From assembly GCA_015064415.1 (NCBI GenBank), contig SVSG01000025.1, positions 1 to 34,264 on the forward strand: a DNA stretch of 34,264 nucleotides, read 5' to 3'. Under the pieces are notes generated by a model, which saw only the letters and a program-made list of their open reading frames with translations, was not told the DNA's origin and made no database searches. Each line of letters starts with the position of its first letter. Position 1 is the first letter of the stretch. The position numbers and the translations under genes are program-made. This document shows, in pieces, positions 21,223 to 32,400 of this stretch. The DNA is from Oscillospiraceae bacterium. Lineage in GTDB: Bacteria > Bacillota > Clostridia > Oscillospirales > CAG-272.

Positions 21223-22434
21223 TTATTCGTTTTTGTCTGCGATCCACCGAAGGATCAGATCCGCGACCACCATCAGATCGTTCTGACCGACGATCGCAAC
21301 GCCGTCCGGCAAACGTCTGGAGCCCGCACCGATCACCCTGTCGCTCGGCTGTCCTGAGGGGTAAAAGATCTTCATCCCCGCCAGACGCATCGCCTTGAAG
21401 TCGTTGTCATCATCTCCGACGAACACCGCGTTCTCCAGTGCTACGCCATACTTCTTGCACATCCGCTTCAGCCCCTCGTTCTTGCCGGAGACGCCGCGCA
21501 CCTTGCCGTCATCGTCCCAATCGTAGGGGGTGGCTTCGATATCGCACAGAAGCTGCGTTTCCTCATCAAATTTCAGTCTGTTGATGTAGATGTTGTTGTC
21601 AAACAGGGTGGCGGCATCCGGGATCAGCGAGTACAGCACAACGTCCGCACCGCCCGAAATGATGCCGACGGCACAGCCCGCATTTTTCAGCTTTTCAACC
21701 GCCTCGCGGAAATTCTTGGTCAGCGAGCAATTCTTTTTCGTCGCATTCTGCGCAATTTCACGCGTCAGACCCGCCTGCTGCAGCTCCTCGAAATCATACT
21801 CGACCCATTCCGGATAAGAGATCTCGCCGTTTTCGAATTTTTTCTTATTGATCCTGCACATATCCGTGGAAAGACTTACCGCCTGATAGAGCAACGTCCA
21901 GGAATACTTGATCCCCTTGATCAGGGTGCCGTCCAGATCGAACACCACCAAACACCTGGGCTTTCCCTCGGCACAGGGGGTCTCCTTCGGTTTTTGTGCG
22001 CTTTGGCATTCAACGGCTTTTTCTGCCTCCTCGCCGCGCATGCGCAGCGTTTTGAACGTGTACGCAAGATCCAACGCCTGCCCGATCAATTCCAGGTACG
22101 GTCTTCCAAGCGCCAGCTCCGCTTGCCAGTTTTCAAGCAGACCGTATGCCTCGAAAAGCTTATCCGCGCCCCGCACGAACTCCTCTTTTGTCATATAAAC
22201 GTGGTATTTTTTTCTGTCGAGCAACGCCATCACCGCTTCCCTCAGCATACCGTACACCGTCAGATTTTTCGGCGCGGTTCTGGTCTTCCAGGAATAGATA
22301 CTGCTCTCCGTATAGAAGTTTTCATCCTCCGGGAATTTTCCGCTGATCTCCTTCGGCTTCAGCTGAAACGACGAGACCACAAAGGAAAACACCCGGGGAA
22401 ACAGTCTTTTGCTTGTTGCATTCTTTTCTTTCAT
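21223..22434 (-). CDS. HAD-superfamily phosphatase with extra N-terminal domain
   Basis: 403 aa from the ATG at 22434 (AAGGTGG upstream). The C-terminal half is a SerB/PSP-like HAD domain: motif I VVFDLDGTLI (D166, D168), motif II GIISGGADVV, a conserved Lys near GKNEGLKRM, and motif III FVGDDDNDFKAM. Cof-like features (a C2 cap) are not obvious; a helical cap lies between motifs I and II. The first 135 residues are not part of HAD: TESSIYSWKTRTAPKNLTVY looks like a HTH or recognition segment, followed by helices (ENWQAELALG). The fusion suggests a phosphatase tethered to a binding partner. It has its own promoter and terminator, so it is not in the operon that follows. Confidence 0.82.
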   Translation of the reverse strand: MKEKNATSKRLFPRVFSFVVSSFQLKPKEISGKFPEDENFYTESSIYSWKTRTAPKNLTVYGMLREAVMALLDRKKYHVYMTKEEFVRGADKLFEAYGLLENWQAELALGRPYLELIGQALDLAYTFKTLRMRGEEAEKAVECQSAQKPKETPCAEGKPRCLVVFDLDGTLIKGIKYSWTLLYQAVSLSTDMCRINKKKFENGEISYPEWVEYDFEELQQAGLTREIAQNATKKNCSLTKNFREAVEKLKNAGCAVGIISGGADVVLYSLIPDAATLFDNNIYINRLKFDEETQLLCDIEATPYDWDDDGKVRGVSGKNEGLKRMCKKYGVALENAVFVGDDDNDFKAMRLAGMKIFYPSGQPSDRVIGAGSRRLPDGVAIVGQNDLMVVADLILRWIADKNE

Positions 22435-22481
22435 TTGATCCACACCACCTTTTTCCAAAACTTCATTATATTACATTTTAC

Positions 22482-22510
22482 ATCATATCACCTTTCAGGG
22501 CATTTGTCAA
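22482..22510 (-). promoter_or_regulatory. Sigma-A promoter of the HAD gene
   Basis: TTGACA (22510-22505), 17-nt spacer, TATGAT (22487-22482). A second TATAAT occurs closer to the gene without a good -35. Confidence 0.75.
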
Positions 22511-23216
22511 TATTTTGTGACAGTTTTTTTGCGCGAAAAGCGACGAAAAAAGAGCGGTTTTTCGGGGTGGCAACCAAAAACAAAAGGGACCCGACGCGCT
22601 TTGTATTTATTTTTTTAATACAAACTCCTCTGCACCCACAGACACATATATACTTTCTTTATCAAAAAATAAGTTCTTTTTCGCTTTTTTCGCGTTTTTT
22701 CCTTCGCATTTTTCCAAAAAAGCGTGTTTTGGTGCACATTCTCGGCAGAGTCACCAAATCGGCTTATTTCCCGTAAAATGCAATAGGCAAGTGACAATGA
22801 CACAAAGAAATGCACCTGCCGCGTTTTCCTGCATATTTATTCCCACGCGGACAAAAAAGGCGGGATGCTTTCCCTTGGGAAGTACGCCAAAAATAACGAA
22901 AAAAGCCGATTTTCAGAGCTCCTTATATAATAAGGATAATTTTTTTCGTTTCACTTCTCGTTTTTCGCGCTTTTTCGCACGCGGCACGCCATACGGCCGT
23001 CCCTTTCCGCTCAAATCGCATACGGGGCATAATTATCCAATGCAGAAGGTTTTTTCCGCGCATGGATCTCGACATTTCTTCGATAAAATCAACGTCGATC
23101 ACCCCTAAAAACACCTGCTTTTCACGCAATTTTCAGGAAATGTGCACAATTTTTTACAAAAGAAATACGTTATTAAAAAAATTTTTAGTGATTATTAATA
23201 ATGTTTTGATTTTTTC
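22511..23216. other. Intergenic region with no recognised gene
   Basis: About 700 nt of AT-rich sequence between two outward-reading units. Small open frames here lack ribosome binding sites and protein-like composition. Short inverted repeats occur, such as TTTGTATT (22600-22607) with AATACAAA (22617-22624) and CCTTAT/ATAAGG at about 22921-22935. No RNA gene, CRISPR or transposase remnant was seen. Confidence 0.6.
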
Positions 23217-23245
23217 TTGCTTTTTCCATAAATTTGTATTATAAT
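23217..23245 (+). promoter_or_regulatory. Promoter of the giant LRR gene
   Basis: TTGCTT (23217-23222), 17-nt spacer, TATAAT (23240-23245). Transcription would start near 23252, leaving a leader of about 170 nt before the ATG at 23424. Confidence 0.7.
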
Positions 23246-23251
23246 ATTTAA

Positions 23252-23406
23252 TACCCACAGTCGGTGGTCTACACGGGTCGACATTCCGCCGCTTTACACG
23301 TTTCGGAAAATCGGGGCCTTCCATTCCCGCAACCGAAGACAGGCAGATGTCCGCGGCCCGCATTCTTATTTTATTTTGATTGTTTTATTTTGGGATCTTA
23401 CAAAGC
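23252..23406 (+). promoter_or_regulatory. Long, GC-rich structured 5' leader
   Basis: In contrast to its AT-rich surroundings, 23255-23362 is GC-rich and can fold as nested stems: GACAT (23280-23284) with ATGTC (23347-23351), TTCGG (23302-23306) with CCGAA (23333-23337), and CGGG (23312-23315) with CCCG (23326-23329). No T-run terminator follows. It fits no riboswitch consensus I know. Confidence 0.4.
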
Positions 23407-23423
23407 AAAAGGAGGAATTTTTT

Positions 23424-26400
23424 ATGAAACTCGCGCTCCCAAAAAACAAGTGGCTTCTCGCCTTTATCATCGCAGCTGTCGTCGCTGTTGCAGCGATCGT
23501 GGTTGCCATTGTGATCGGCGTGACGTCCGCCACCCCCGACGCACCCCCGTACGTTGAGGGCAATGAAGTCGGCGTATATTATTACGACGCCTTGGACCAG
23601 GAAGTGTTGCTGACGCTCAGCGGCGGCAATCTCTTCACCATTTCAGGCCCCCAGATCAACAAAACGGGTACCTACACCGTTGACGGGACCACCATCACCT
23701 TGGATTTCACCAAGGATGAGGACGGCACCGCAACGGCAAGCATCAACGGCGACACCGTGACGCTTGTTTACGACAACGCGACGATGTCCTTCCTCAAGAA
23801 GGTCAATTACACCGTCAGCTTCAACGTAAATGGCGGCAGCGAGATCACCGCCGTGACCGTGATCAACGGCAAAACGCTGGAAAAGCCCGCTGACCCCACC
23901 AAGGAAGATGCCATCTTCCTCGGCTGGTATGCAGATGAGGCGCTCACCACCCCCTACGCCTTCAACACCGCAACGGTGAAGGCCGACACCACCCTGTACG
24001 CCAAGTGGGTGGCAAAGACCGTGGGCGGCTCCGAGTACACCGTTGACTTCGACCTCGGCTACGAGGGCGGCGTGGCACCCGATGCCATCACCACCGTCGG
24101 CGGCAAGGTCTACGGTCTGACCGTACCGCAGCGCGAGGGCTACACCTTCGGCGGCTGGTGGATCAGCATGTACGAGGACGGCGCAAAGCTTTCCTTTGCC
24201 TGCACCGCTGACACCGTGCTCAAGGCAGACACCACGCTCTTTGCCGTGTGGTATGACAACGCCTCCACCAAGCTGAACGCCCCCGCCGTCAGCGTTGGCG
24301 CGAACGCCATCTCCTGGAACGCAGTGGAGGGCGCCGCCACCTACAAGCTGACCGTGATCGATCCCAACGGCGACACCGTGATCGACAATGAAACGGTCGG
24401 TACCACCACCAAGGCATTTGATTTTGCCGCAGCTGCAGCCGGTGAGTACAAGATCACCGTGGTCGCCGTTGCCAGCAACGAGGCAAACAATTCCGAGCCC
24501 GCAAACAGATACTTTGCCAACAAGGCGCTTGACCGCGTTTACAACTTCCGCGTGGAGAACGGCATTCTGGTCTTCGGCGCTGTCGAAAACGCACAGAAGT
24601 ACCTGATCACCATCGACTGCGGCAATGAAAACCACGTACATACCGCATTGGATAACGGTGCTTCCACTACCTATTACATGGCCAACTGCTCCATGCAGAA
24701 GGGCGGCATCCTGATCACCGTCACGGCCGTTGCAGACGGCTACGCCTCCACCACCTCCGAGGTCTTTGTTTACGAAAAGAACCTTGCCAAGGTTGAAGAG
24801 ATCGTATACGACGCCGAAAAGGATCAGTTTGTGTGGGATGCCATCCCCGGCACCGCAAACTACCGCGTGACCATCGCCGTTGACGGCAAGTCGTACGGCT
24901 TTGACAACGGCACCGCCACCTCCTTCTCTCTGGCCGGCTTTACCGGTGACATCGTCGTGACCGTCACCCCCGTGGCAGAGGGCTATAACTCCCCCAACCC
25001 CCAGACCGCATCCTGCAAGAAGACTGCTCCCGCCGCTCCCACGGGGCTTACCGCCGCGGGCACGGTGATCTCCTGGAATGCCGTAGAAGGCGCCACCTCC
25101 TATGAACTCAGCATCGGCACCCAGACCGTAACCGTCACCACCAATCAATTGGATCTTGCCGGCTCCACCCTGATCCTGACGCAGGGCGAGACCTACGCCG
25201 TCAAGGTGAAGGCCGTCAATGCAAGCGGTGAAAGCTCCTCTTACTGTGCAACCGTGTATATGGGCTACTTCGCCATGAATAAGGCCCCCGTCTACGCGAA
25301 GAACACCGTGACCTGGGCTCCCGTTCTCGGTGTTTCCCGGTATCAGGTGCGCGTCAACGGCGGCGAGATCGTGAACGTGACCAACGCCAACTCCCTCAAG
25401 GTTGCCCTCACCAAGGAGGGTGAGAACCTGATCGAGGTCAGATACGTCAGCGGCGACACCGCCTCCGACTGGGCATCCGTTACCGTGACCGCCTATGCGG
25501 TGGAATACGACACCCGCTCGATCGCATTCGGCACCTTCCTTGTGGAATATCTTGCCATAGGCGACGAGCTGACGCTGCCCAACGCCGGCTTCTCTCTGGA
25601 GGGCTACATCTTCTCCGGCTGGTACAACGCACCCAAGGGTGCTGCGGGCAACGGCAAGCTGTACCTCCCCGGCACGACCTTCACGGGCAACGCCTACACC
25701 GTTGTGTACGCCGAGTGGACCCCCAGAGAATACGCCCTCACCCTGAAGACCGAGGGCTTCAATATCACCAACATTGAAAACAACGCCATTGAGTATGCGA
25801 CCTACACCAAGCACTTCCAGCTGACGGTTCCCCACGTGGACGATGCCGGCATGTACTTCTTCGCCGGCTGGTACACAGGTCCCTCCGGCACGGGCATCAA
25901 GATCACCGATGAAAAGGGTGTATCCGTTGCCCCCTACCCCTTCACCAGAAACGTTGATCTGTATCCTTATTACAGCACCAACGCCCTGTCCTTCGAGCTT
26001 CAGGAGGACGGCACCTACGCCGTCAAGAAGGGCGACGCTATCGCAACCGTCACCAACCTTGTCATTCCCGTGACCTATAACGAGATCCCCGTTACCAAGA
26101 TCCTGGAAAGCGGCTTCAGCGGCTGCTCCACTCTGGTTACCATCAGCATTCCCGATACCATCACGCTTGTCGGTACCGGCGCACTCAACTCCTGCTCCAA
26201 GCTTGAGTATATCGACGTTTACGTTGCCAAGCCCGAGGAGGAAGGCCGGTACGAGACCTTCTATTCCTCCGACAACGGCGTGCTCTTGCGCCGCGACGTG
26301 GGCGACGTGGTCTACCTTGAGGTCGTTCCCAAGGCAATGACCGGCAGCTACACCATCTCCGGCAAGGTAGATAAGATCCTTACCAAGGCGTTCTCCGGCA

Positions 26401-29400
26401 CCAAGCTGACCAGTATCACCGTTCCTGCGAACGTGTCTGTCCTGCCCGCTTACGCCTTCTACAACTGCTCCTCCCTTGAGACGCTTGTGTTCGCCCCCGG
26501 CAGAACCACTCCTCTTGAGATGGAGAAGTACGCGATCTACGGCTGCAGCAACCTCAAATCCATCACCTTCCCCGCAAACCTGACCGCCGATTTCGCCTCT
26601 TTGAAGGCCACGTTGGACCTGTTCACTAACCTTCAGGCGATCAACGTGGAGGAAGGCGGCAGCGCCTTCGCCTCTCTCGGCGGTATGCTGACCAGTGCAG
26701 ATAAGCACACCATCCTTTACTGCCCGAGAGCGTATGCCGGCGCGCTGACCATCCCCAACGGTGTCACGGCCATTGGCGACAACGCCTTCTACTACTGCGA
26801 CGACATCACCTCCGTCACCATCCCCGTTTGGGTCACCTCCATCGGCTATCAGGCATTCTACTCCTGCGATTCGATCACCGAGATCGTATTTAAGGGCGCA
26901 AGAAGCGCTGACCTTCTGATCGGCGAGGCCTCGTTCAGCTACCTGAACGGTCTGGAAAAGATCACCTTCGAGGGCAACGGCACCGAAGAGCTTGATACCG
27001 GTAAGGTCACCATTGGCGAGAGAGCCTTCACCGTGGTTCAGTCCTATGCAAAATTGCACACGGTTGAGATCGGTGCGGGCGTCAACATCGCCGAGATCGG
27101 CGTGGATGCCTTTATCCGCCAGGCAAAGCTGAAGAGCTTTAACATCGCTGACGGTGCACACATCGGTATCATCGGTGAGGGTGCATTTGAACAATGTCTG
27201 TCTCTTGTCTCCTTCACAGTTCCCGCAACCACGCAAAAGATCAGCGAATATGCATTCCTTGGTTGCGAGTCACTTGCCCTGCTGACCTTCAGATCCGAGG
27301 GGGCAACCTCGCTTGAGATTGCAGACTTCGCCTTCCAGAACTGCACGGCTCTGGCAACCATCACGCTTCCCGACCACCTGGAGGAGTTCAGATCCACCGC
27401 ATTTGACGGCTGCAACGCCCTCAAGTCCATTCTGGTCAACGAAACCAACGAAAACTATGTCAACGACGCAAACGGTGTACTTTACAAAAAGACGACCGAT
27501 GCCGAGGACAACGTAGTACTGACCGAGCTTCTCTTCTTCCCCAAGGGTCTGGTAAAAGATTCGAACGGTGTTGTCAACACCCTTCCCGAGACCCTGACTG
27601 TGATCGGCGGCTCTGCCTTCGCAGACAACAACTTCCTTACAAGCATCGCCATCCCCGCGGGTGTTACCAAGATCGACACCGCCGCATTCCAGAACTGTGA
27701 GAACCTCGTTACCGTCACCTTCCTTGGCGCACAAAATACAGAGGCAGAGATCGCACTTGTGATCGGCACCAACGCCTTCACAAACTGCGTTGCCTTGACC
27801 AAGGATTTCGCCCTTCCCGCCTACACCACCACGATCGGTGCCAACGCCTTTGAGGGCTGCACCTTCACCGAATTCGTGATCCCCGAGGACGTTACGGTCA
27901 TCGAATCCGCCGCATTCTATAAGTGTGCCGCGCTGGAAAAGGTCACCTTCAACTGCACGGGCTCGCTTGCGCTGCCCTATGAGAAGTCCAGCCGTTACGG
28001 CGGTGCGTTCTCCGGCTGTTCCTCGCTGAAGTCCATCGAGCTGCCCGCAGGCACCACCATCATCGGTAACTACACCTTCGCTGACTGTACCTCGCTCACC
28101 AGCGTAAGCATCGGCACCGTCACCACCTCGGTCGGTGCAAACGGCGAAACGGTCTATACCACCAACGCAGTTGTCGAAAGCTTCGGCACCGGCGCCTTCT
28201 ACTTCTGCCCGAACCTGACCACCGTCATCATTCCCAAGAGTGTGAAGATCATCGGCAACCTTACGTTCAAGAACGACACGAAGGCACCCGGTAAGCTTCA
28301 GAACGTGATCTTTGAGCAATTCGGCACCGAGCCCTTGGAGATCGGCACCGACACCTTCAGCAACAACCCCGAGCTGACCTCTATCACCTTCCCTGCAAGA
28401 ACCAAAACGCTTGCAAACCTTTCCTTCAATGCCAGTGGCCCCGCAGGCGTGTCCTTCAAGTACGTGAACGGTAAGTTTGTGAACGGCTCGACCTCGACGT
28501 TCAAAATGACCTCTACCTTTGTCACCGTAAACGGTATGTTTGCCAATAACACGGCGCTTGCCAAGATCAACATCGGCAACGACACCGTGGAGGGTGTAAC
28601 CCCCTACTTCTCCTCGATCGACGGTGTGCTTTACACTGCCGACCAGACCACGCTGATCTGGTGTCCCTTCGCCAACACCGGCGTGCAGGGTGCGGACGGC
28701 GAGCCCACGTATGAGATCGTGATCCCCACGTCCGTTACTACGGTTCTGGGTTACGCCTTCAAGGAGCAAAAAACGCTGAAAACCGTTACCTTTGCAGAAT
28801 TTGAAAAGGGTAGCGCCAACTACGGCAAGCAGCTCCTGACGCTCGCACCTGTCACCGGCAAAAACGGCGAGACCTATGCTGTGTTCGGTGGTGAGGTCAC
28901 CTCGATCACCACGATCAATCTGCCCTCTCACCTGAATACGATCAACGGCTCTGTATTCGCCGTAGAGAAGACCTTTGACGTTGTAGTCACGATCAACTTC
29001 AACCCGGATTCCAAGGTTGAGCTTGGCAAATACGCCTTCCGCCTTGCCAAGGTCACGGCACTGACGATCCCGTATGTCAGCAAGATGGACACGTACGCTT
29101 TCACCGATTGCCAGCAAATGGAAACGCTTTCCGTAACCTTTGCAAGCACCATCAAAAAGGTCTATGACTACACCTTCCAGAACTGCTACGCACTGACCTC
29201 CTTCGTGATCCCCGATCACTTTACCGAGATCGGCACGTATGCCTTCCAGAACAACGAGGCGCTTCGTGAGATCATCATTCCCAACAGCGTCACCAAGATC
29301 GGCAACAGCGCCTTCACCGGCTCCGGTCTTACCGCTGTCACCATTTCGCACAAGGTAACCACCTTTGGTACCAGCGTATTCACCAACTGCGATTCCCTGG

Positions 29401-32400
29401 AGACTGTAACGTTTGCACTCAATGCCTCCGGTACCAGCTCCATCAAAAAGATCCCTAACTCTACCTTTGAAAAATGTACGGCTCTTACCACCATCAACCT
29501 CACGGATCTGGCGCTGACCGATATCGGTAGCAAGGCATTCCATACTTGTAGCGCACTTCCCGAGATCGACTTCACAAAGCTCACCACTTTGAAGACCATC
29601 GGTACCACCGCATTCAGCAACACGACCTTTGAGCACGTGGATCTTTCCAAAACTCAGCTCACCAAGGTGGACACCTCCTTCAACAACATCGCAACCCTCA
29701 AGACCTTTGTGTTCCCCGCAAAAACCGCTTCTGTGGTTGCCGGGGCCTTCACAAATAACGACGCTCTGGAAACGGTGACCCTGTCCCCGAGCTTCACGGG
29801 TGCTATGTTCTGTCCTTCCGCAACCACCTTCATCTTCACGAGCGCTCAGCCCGACATCATCATCCCTGAGGATAACAAGAACCTTGTTCTGGGCGTGGAC
29901 GGCGTGATCTACGACCCCAGCTATCAGACCGTTTATCTGGCTAAGTTTAATGCTGACCTGAGCAATTACACCATTCCTGGTTCGGTCATGAAGATCTCCT
30001 CCTACGCCTTCGCATACAACCAGACTCTCGATAGCTTTACCATCCCCCAGAATATTGCCGAGATCAGCGCGTATGCGTTCGCTTACTCCTCTCTCAAATC
30101 CGTCACGATCCCCGCATCCGTGACCACCATCGGCAACTACGCCTTCTATGACACGGATCTTGCAACCGTTGTGTTCGAAAACGAGCACGAGAGCAAGCTG
30201 AAATCGCTTGGTGCCTTCGCCTTTGGCGCAACCAAGCTGGTCGAGGTCTCCTTGCCCGATAACCTTTCCGATATGAAGAACTCGATCTTCATCGACTGCA
30301 CCGAGCTGAAGAAGGTCACCCTCAGCGCCGGCCTCAAGGAGCTTCAGGGCTTCGTATTCGGTCGCTGCTACGCCCTGGAGGAGATCATCTTCCAGGAGGG
30401 TCTTGAAACCATGCAGTACCTCTTCTGCAGCAGTGACGGTCTGGAGGAATCCAACCAAGTGGTTTCCGTTACCCTGCCCTCTACCCTCAAGACGATGAAG
30501 ACCAACGCCTTCAACGGCTTCAGAAACCTGAAGACCGTGACCTTTGCAGAAGGCAGCCAGCTGGAGACCATTGATTACAAGGGCTTCTACAACTGCGAAT
30601 CGCTGGAGTCCATCAACCTGCCCGCAACCCTCAAGACACTGGGCTACTCCGTATTCTTCAACTGTCGTTCGCTCAAGTCCATCGATCTTGCCGAGACCGA
30701 CATCACCGTGATCCAGAAGCACACCTTCTTCAACACGGAAAACCTTGCAACCCTGACCCTTCCCAAGAATCTGGAAGAGATCCAGCTCTTCGCGTTCTAC
30801 AACACCGGTGTGGTGGATCTTGTCATCCCCGCATCCGTGACCACGTTCGGCAACTCCGCATTCGAGAACGCCAAGTCGTTGAAGACCCTGACCTTCTCGC
30901 CCATCAGCTTGATCGCCGAGCTTGGCAGCACCGACGAAGGCGAGCTTTCCAACGTCTTCAAGGGCACCACAAGTCTGGAGACCGTGGCGCTTCCCAACTT
31001 CCTGGATGCCATCGGCAACCACGCGTTTGAAAACAGCTCTGTCCACACCGTTACGCTGGCGGATCCCGAAGGATTTGCCGAGCTGCAAATTGTCGGCGAC
31101 TACGCCTTTGCAAACTGCCCGAACCTCAAGGGCTTTGACTACCTGCAAAACGTAACCGCCATCGGCGAGTGTGCATTCCTCAATGACGTCAACTTGGAAC
31201 TCGCTACGATCTATGACGGTCTGGAGACCCTTGGCGGTCTTGCCTTTGGCTTCTGCACGAAGCTGAATGTTGGCTACATCCCCGCAACGGTCACACAGCT
31301 TGGCGGCAACCCCTTCGCAGGTCTTTCCGCTGACAAGATCACAGTTGATGCAAACAGCGAGCTCTTTGTGACCGAAATCGATGCCAACGGCGCGCTTACC
31401 ATCACCAACCTTTCCAAGACTGCCATCTACGGCGTGTTCGGTGCCACCGGCGCGTATACGCTGGGTGAAGACGTCACCGTTCTTGGCGCAGGTGCCTTTG
31501 CAGGCAACGCCATCACCGAGATCACCGTTCCCGCACGCGTGGGTACGATCGGAACCGGTATGTTTATGAACTGTAAGGACCTCACCACCGTCACCATTGA
31601 GGACGGCATCACCGAGATCGGTGCTTACGCCTTCTTTGGTTCGGGTCTCACCACCGTGGAGATCCCCGCTACCGTCAAGACCATCGGCGATTATGCCTTC
31701 GCATACTGCGCCGCCATCGACAACGTCACGGTGCCTGCCACCACAACAACTCTGGGCAACTACGCGTTTGCGTACTGCACGGCACTTTCCAACTTTGCAT
31801 TTGAGGAGAATACTACATCCACCTACCAGGAGATGGGTACCCACTTCTTCTATAACTGCCCCAACATCACCGAGGTACACCTGCCTACCAAGCTGTCCCT
31901 TATGACGGAAGAAGTGAAGCACTACGGCTACACATCCACCGGTTATAACAAGGATACCATTCCCGGTTACACCTTTGCCGGCACCGGCATTGTCGATGCT
32001 GTGATTCCCAAGGAGATCAAGTACTACTTCACACCCGGTATATTTGCGAACTGTGTGAATCTGGAAAAGATCATCATGGAGGAAGAAAAGAGCTTCAGCA
32101 AGCCGAACAGCGCTCCCTTCGCTACGTTCGGTAACTGGCTGGAGGGCTGCGACAAGTTCCAGGGTATGTACATCGACACCTTCATTGCATCAACGACCAC
32201 CTCGGACACCACGCTTGCTTACACCGTTGAGCTTGCCCACTACTCCGGCTTTGGTGTGCTGCACGTCGCTACCATCACCGCGGAGAACACGGCGCCTCTT
32301 GGTACCTACGCACGCTTCGAGTACGCAGATGAGAACCTTTCCGTCTACTTCGACGGCAACACCTACGAGGAGATCATCGAGTATATGCAGGGCGTCGCAA

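Noticed and set aside
22511-23216. Small genes or a CRISPR array in the intergenic region
   Set aside because: No ribosome binding sites, no protein-like frames, and no regularly spaced direct repeats were seen.
23255-23362. Known riboswitch (c-di-GMP, ZTP, THF) or ribosomal L10 leader in the giant gene's 5' region
   Set aside because: Conserved core words of these RNAs are missing, and the downstream gene does not fit. Only a generic structured leader is supported.
23643-27236. 1197-codon open frame antisense to the giant LRR gene
   Set aside because: Its composition is low-complexity and it has no ribosome binding site. It arises from strong codon bias and internal repeats of the real gene on the other strand.
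27270-31922. 1550-codon open frame antisense to the giant LRR gene
   Set aside because: Same reason: repetitive, Gly/Val-rich, no start signal, fully inside the repeat array of the plus-strand gene.
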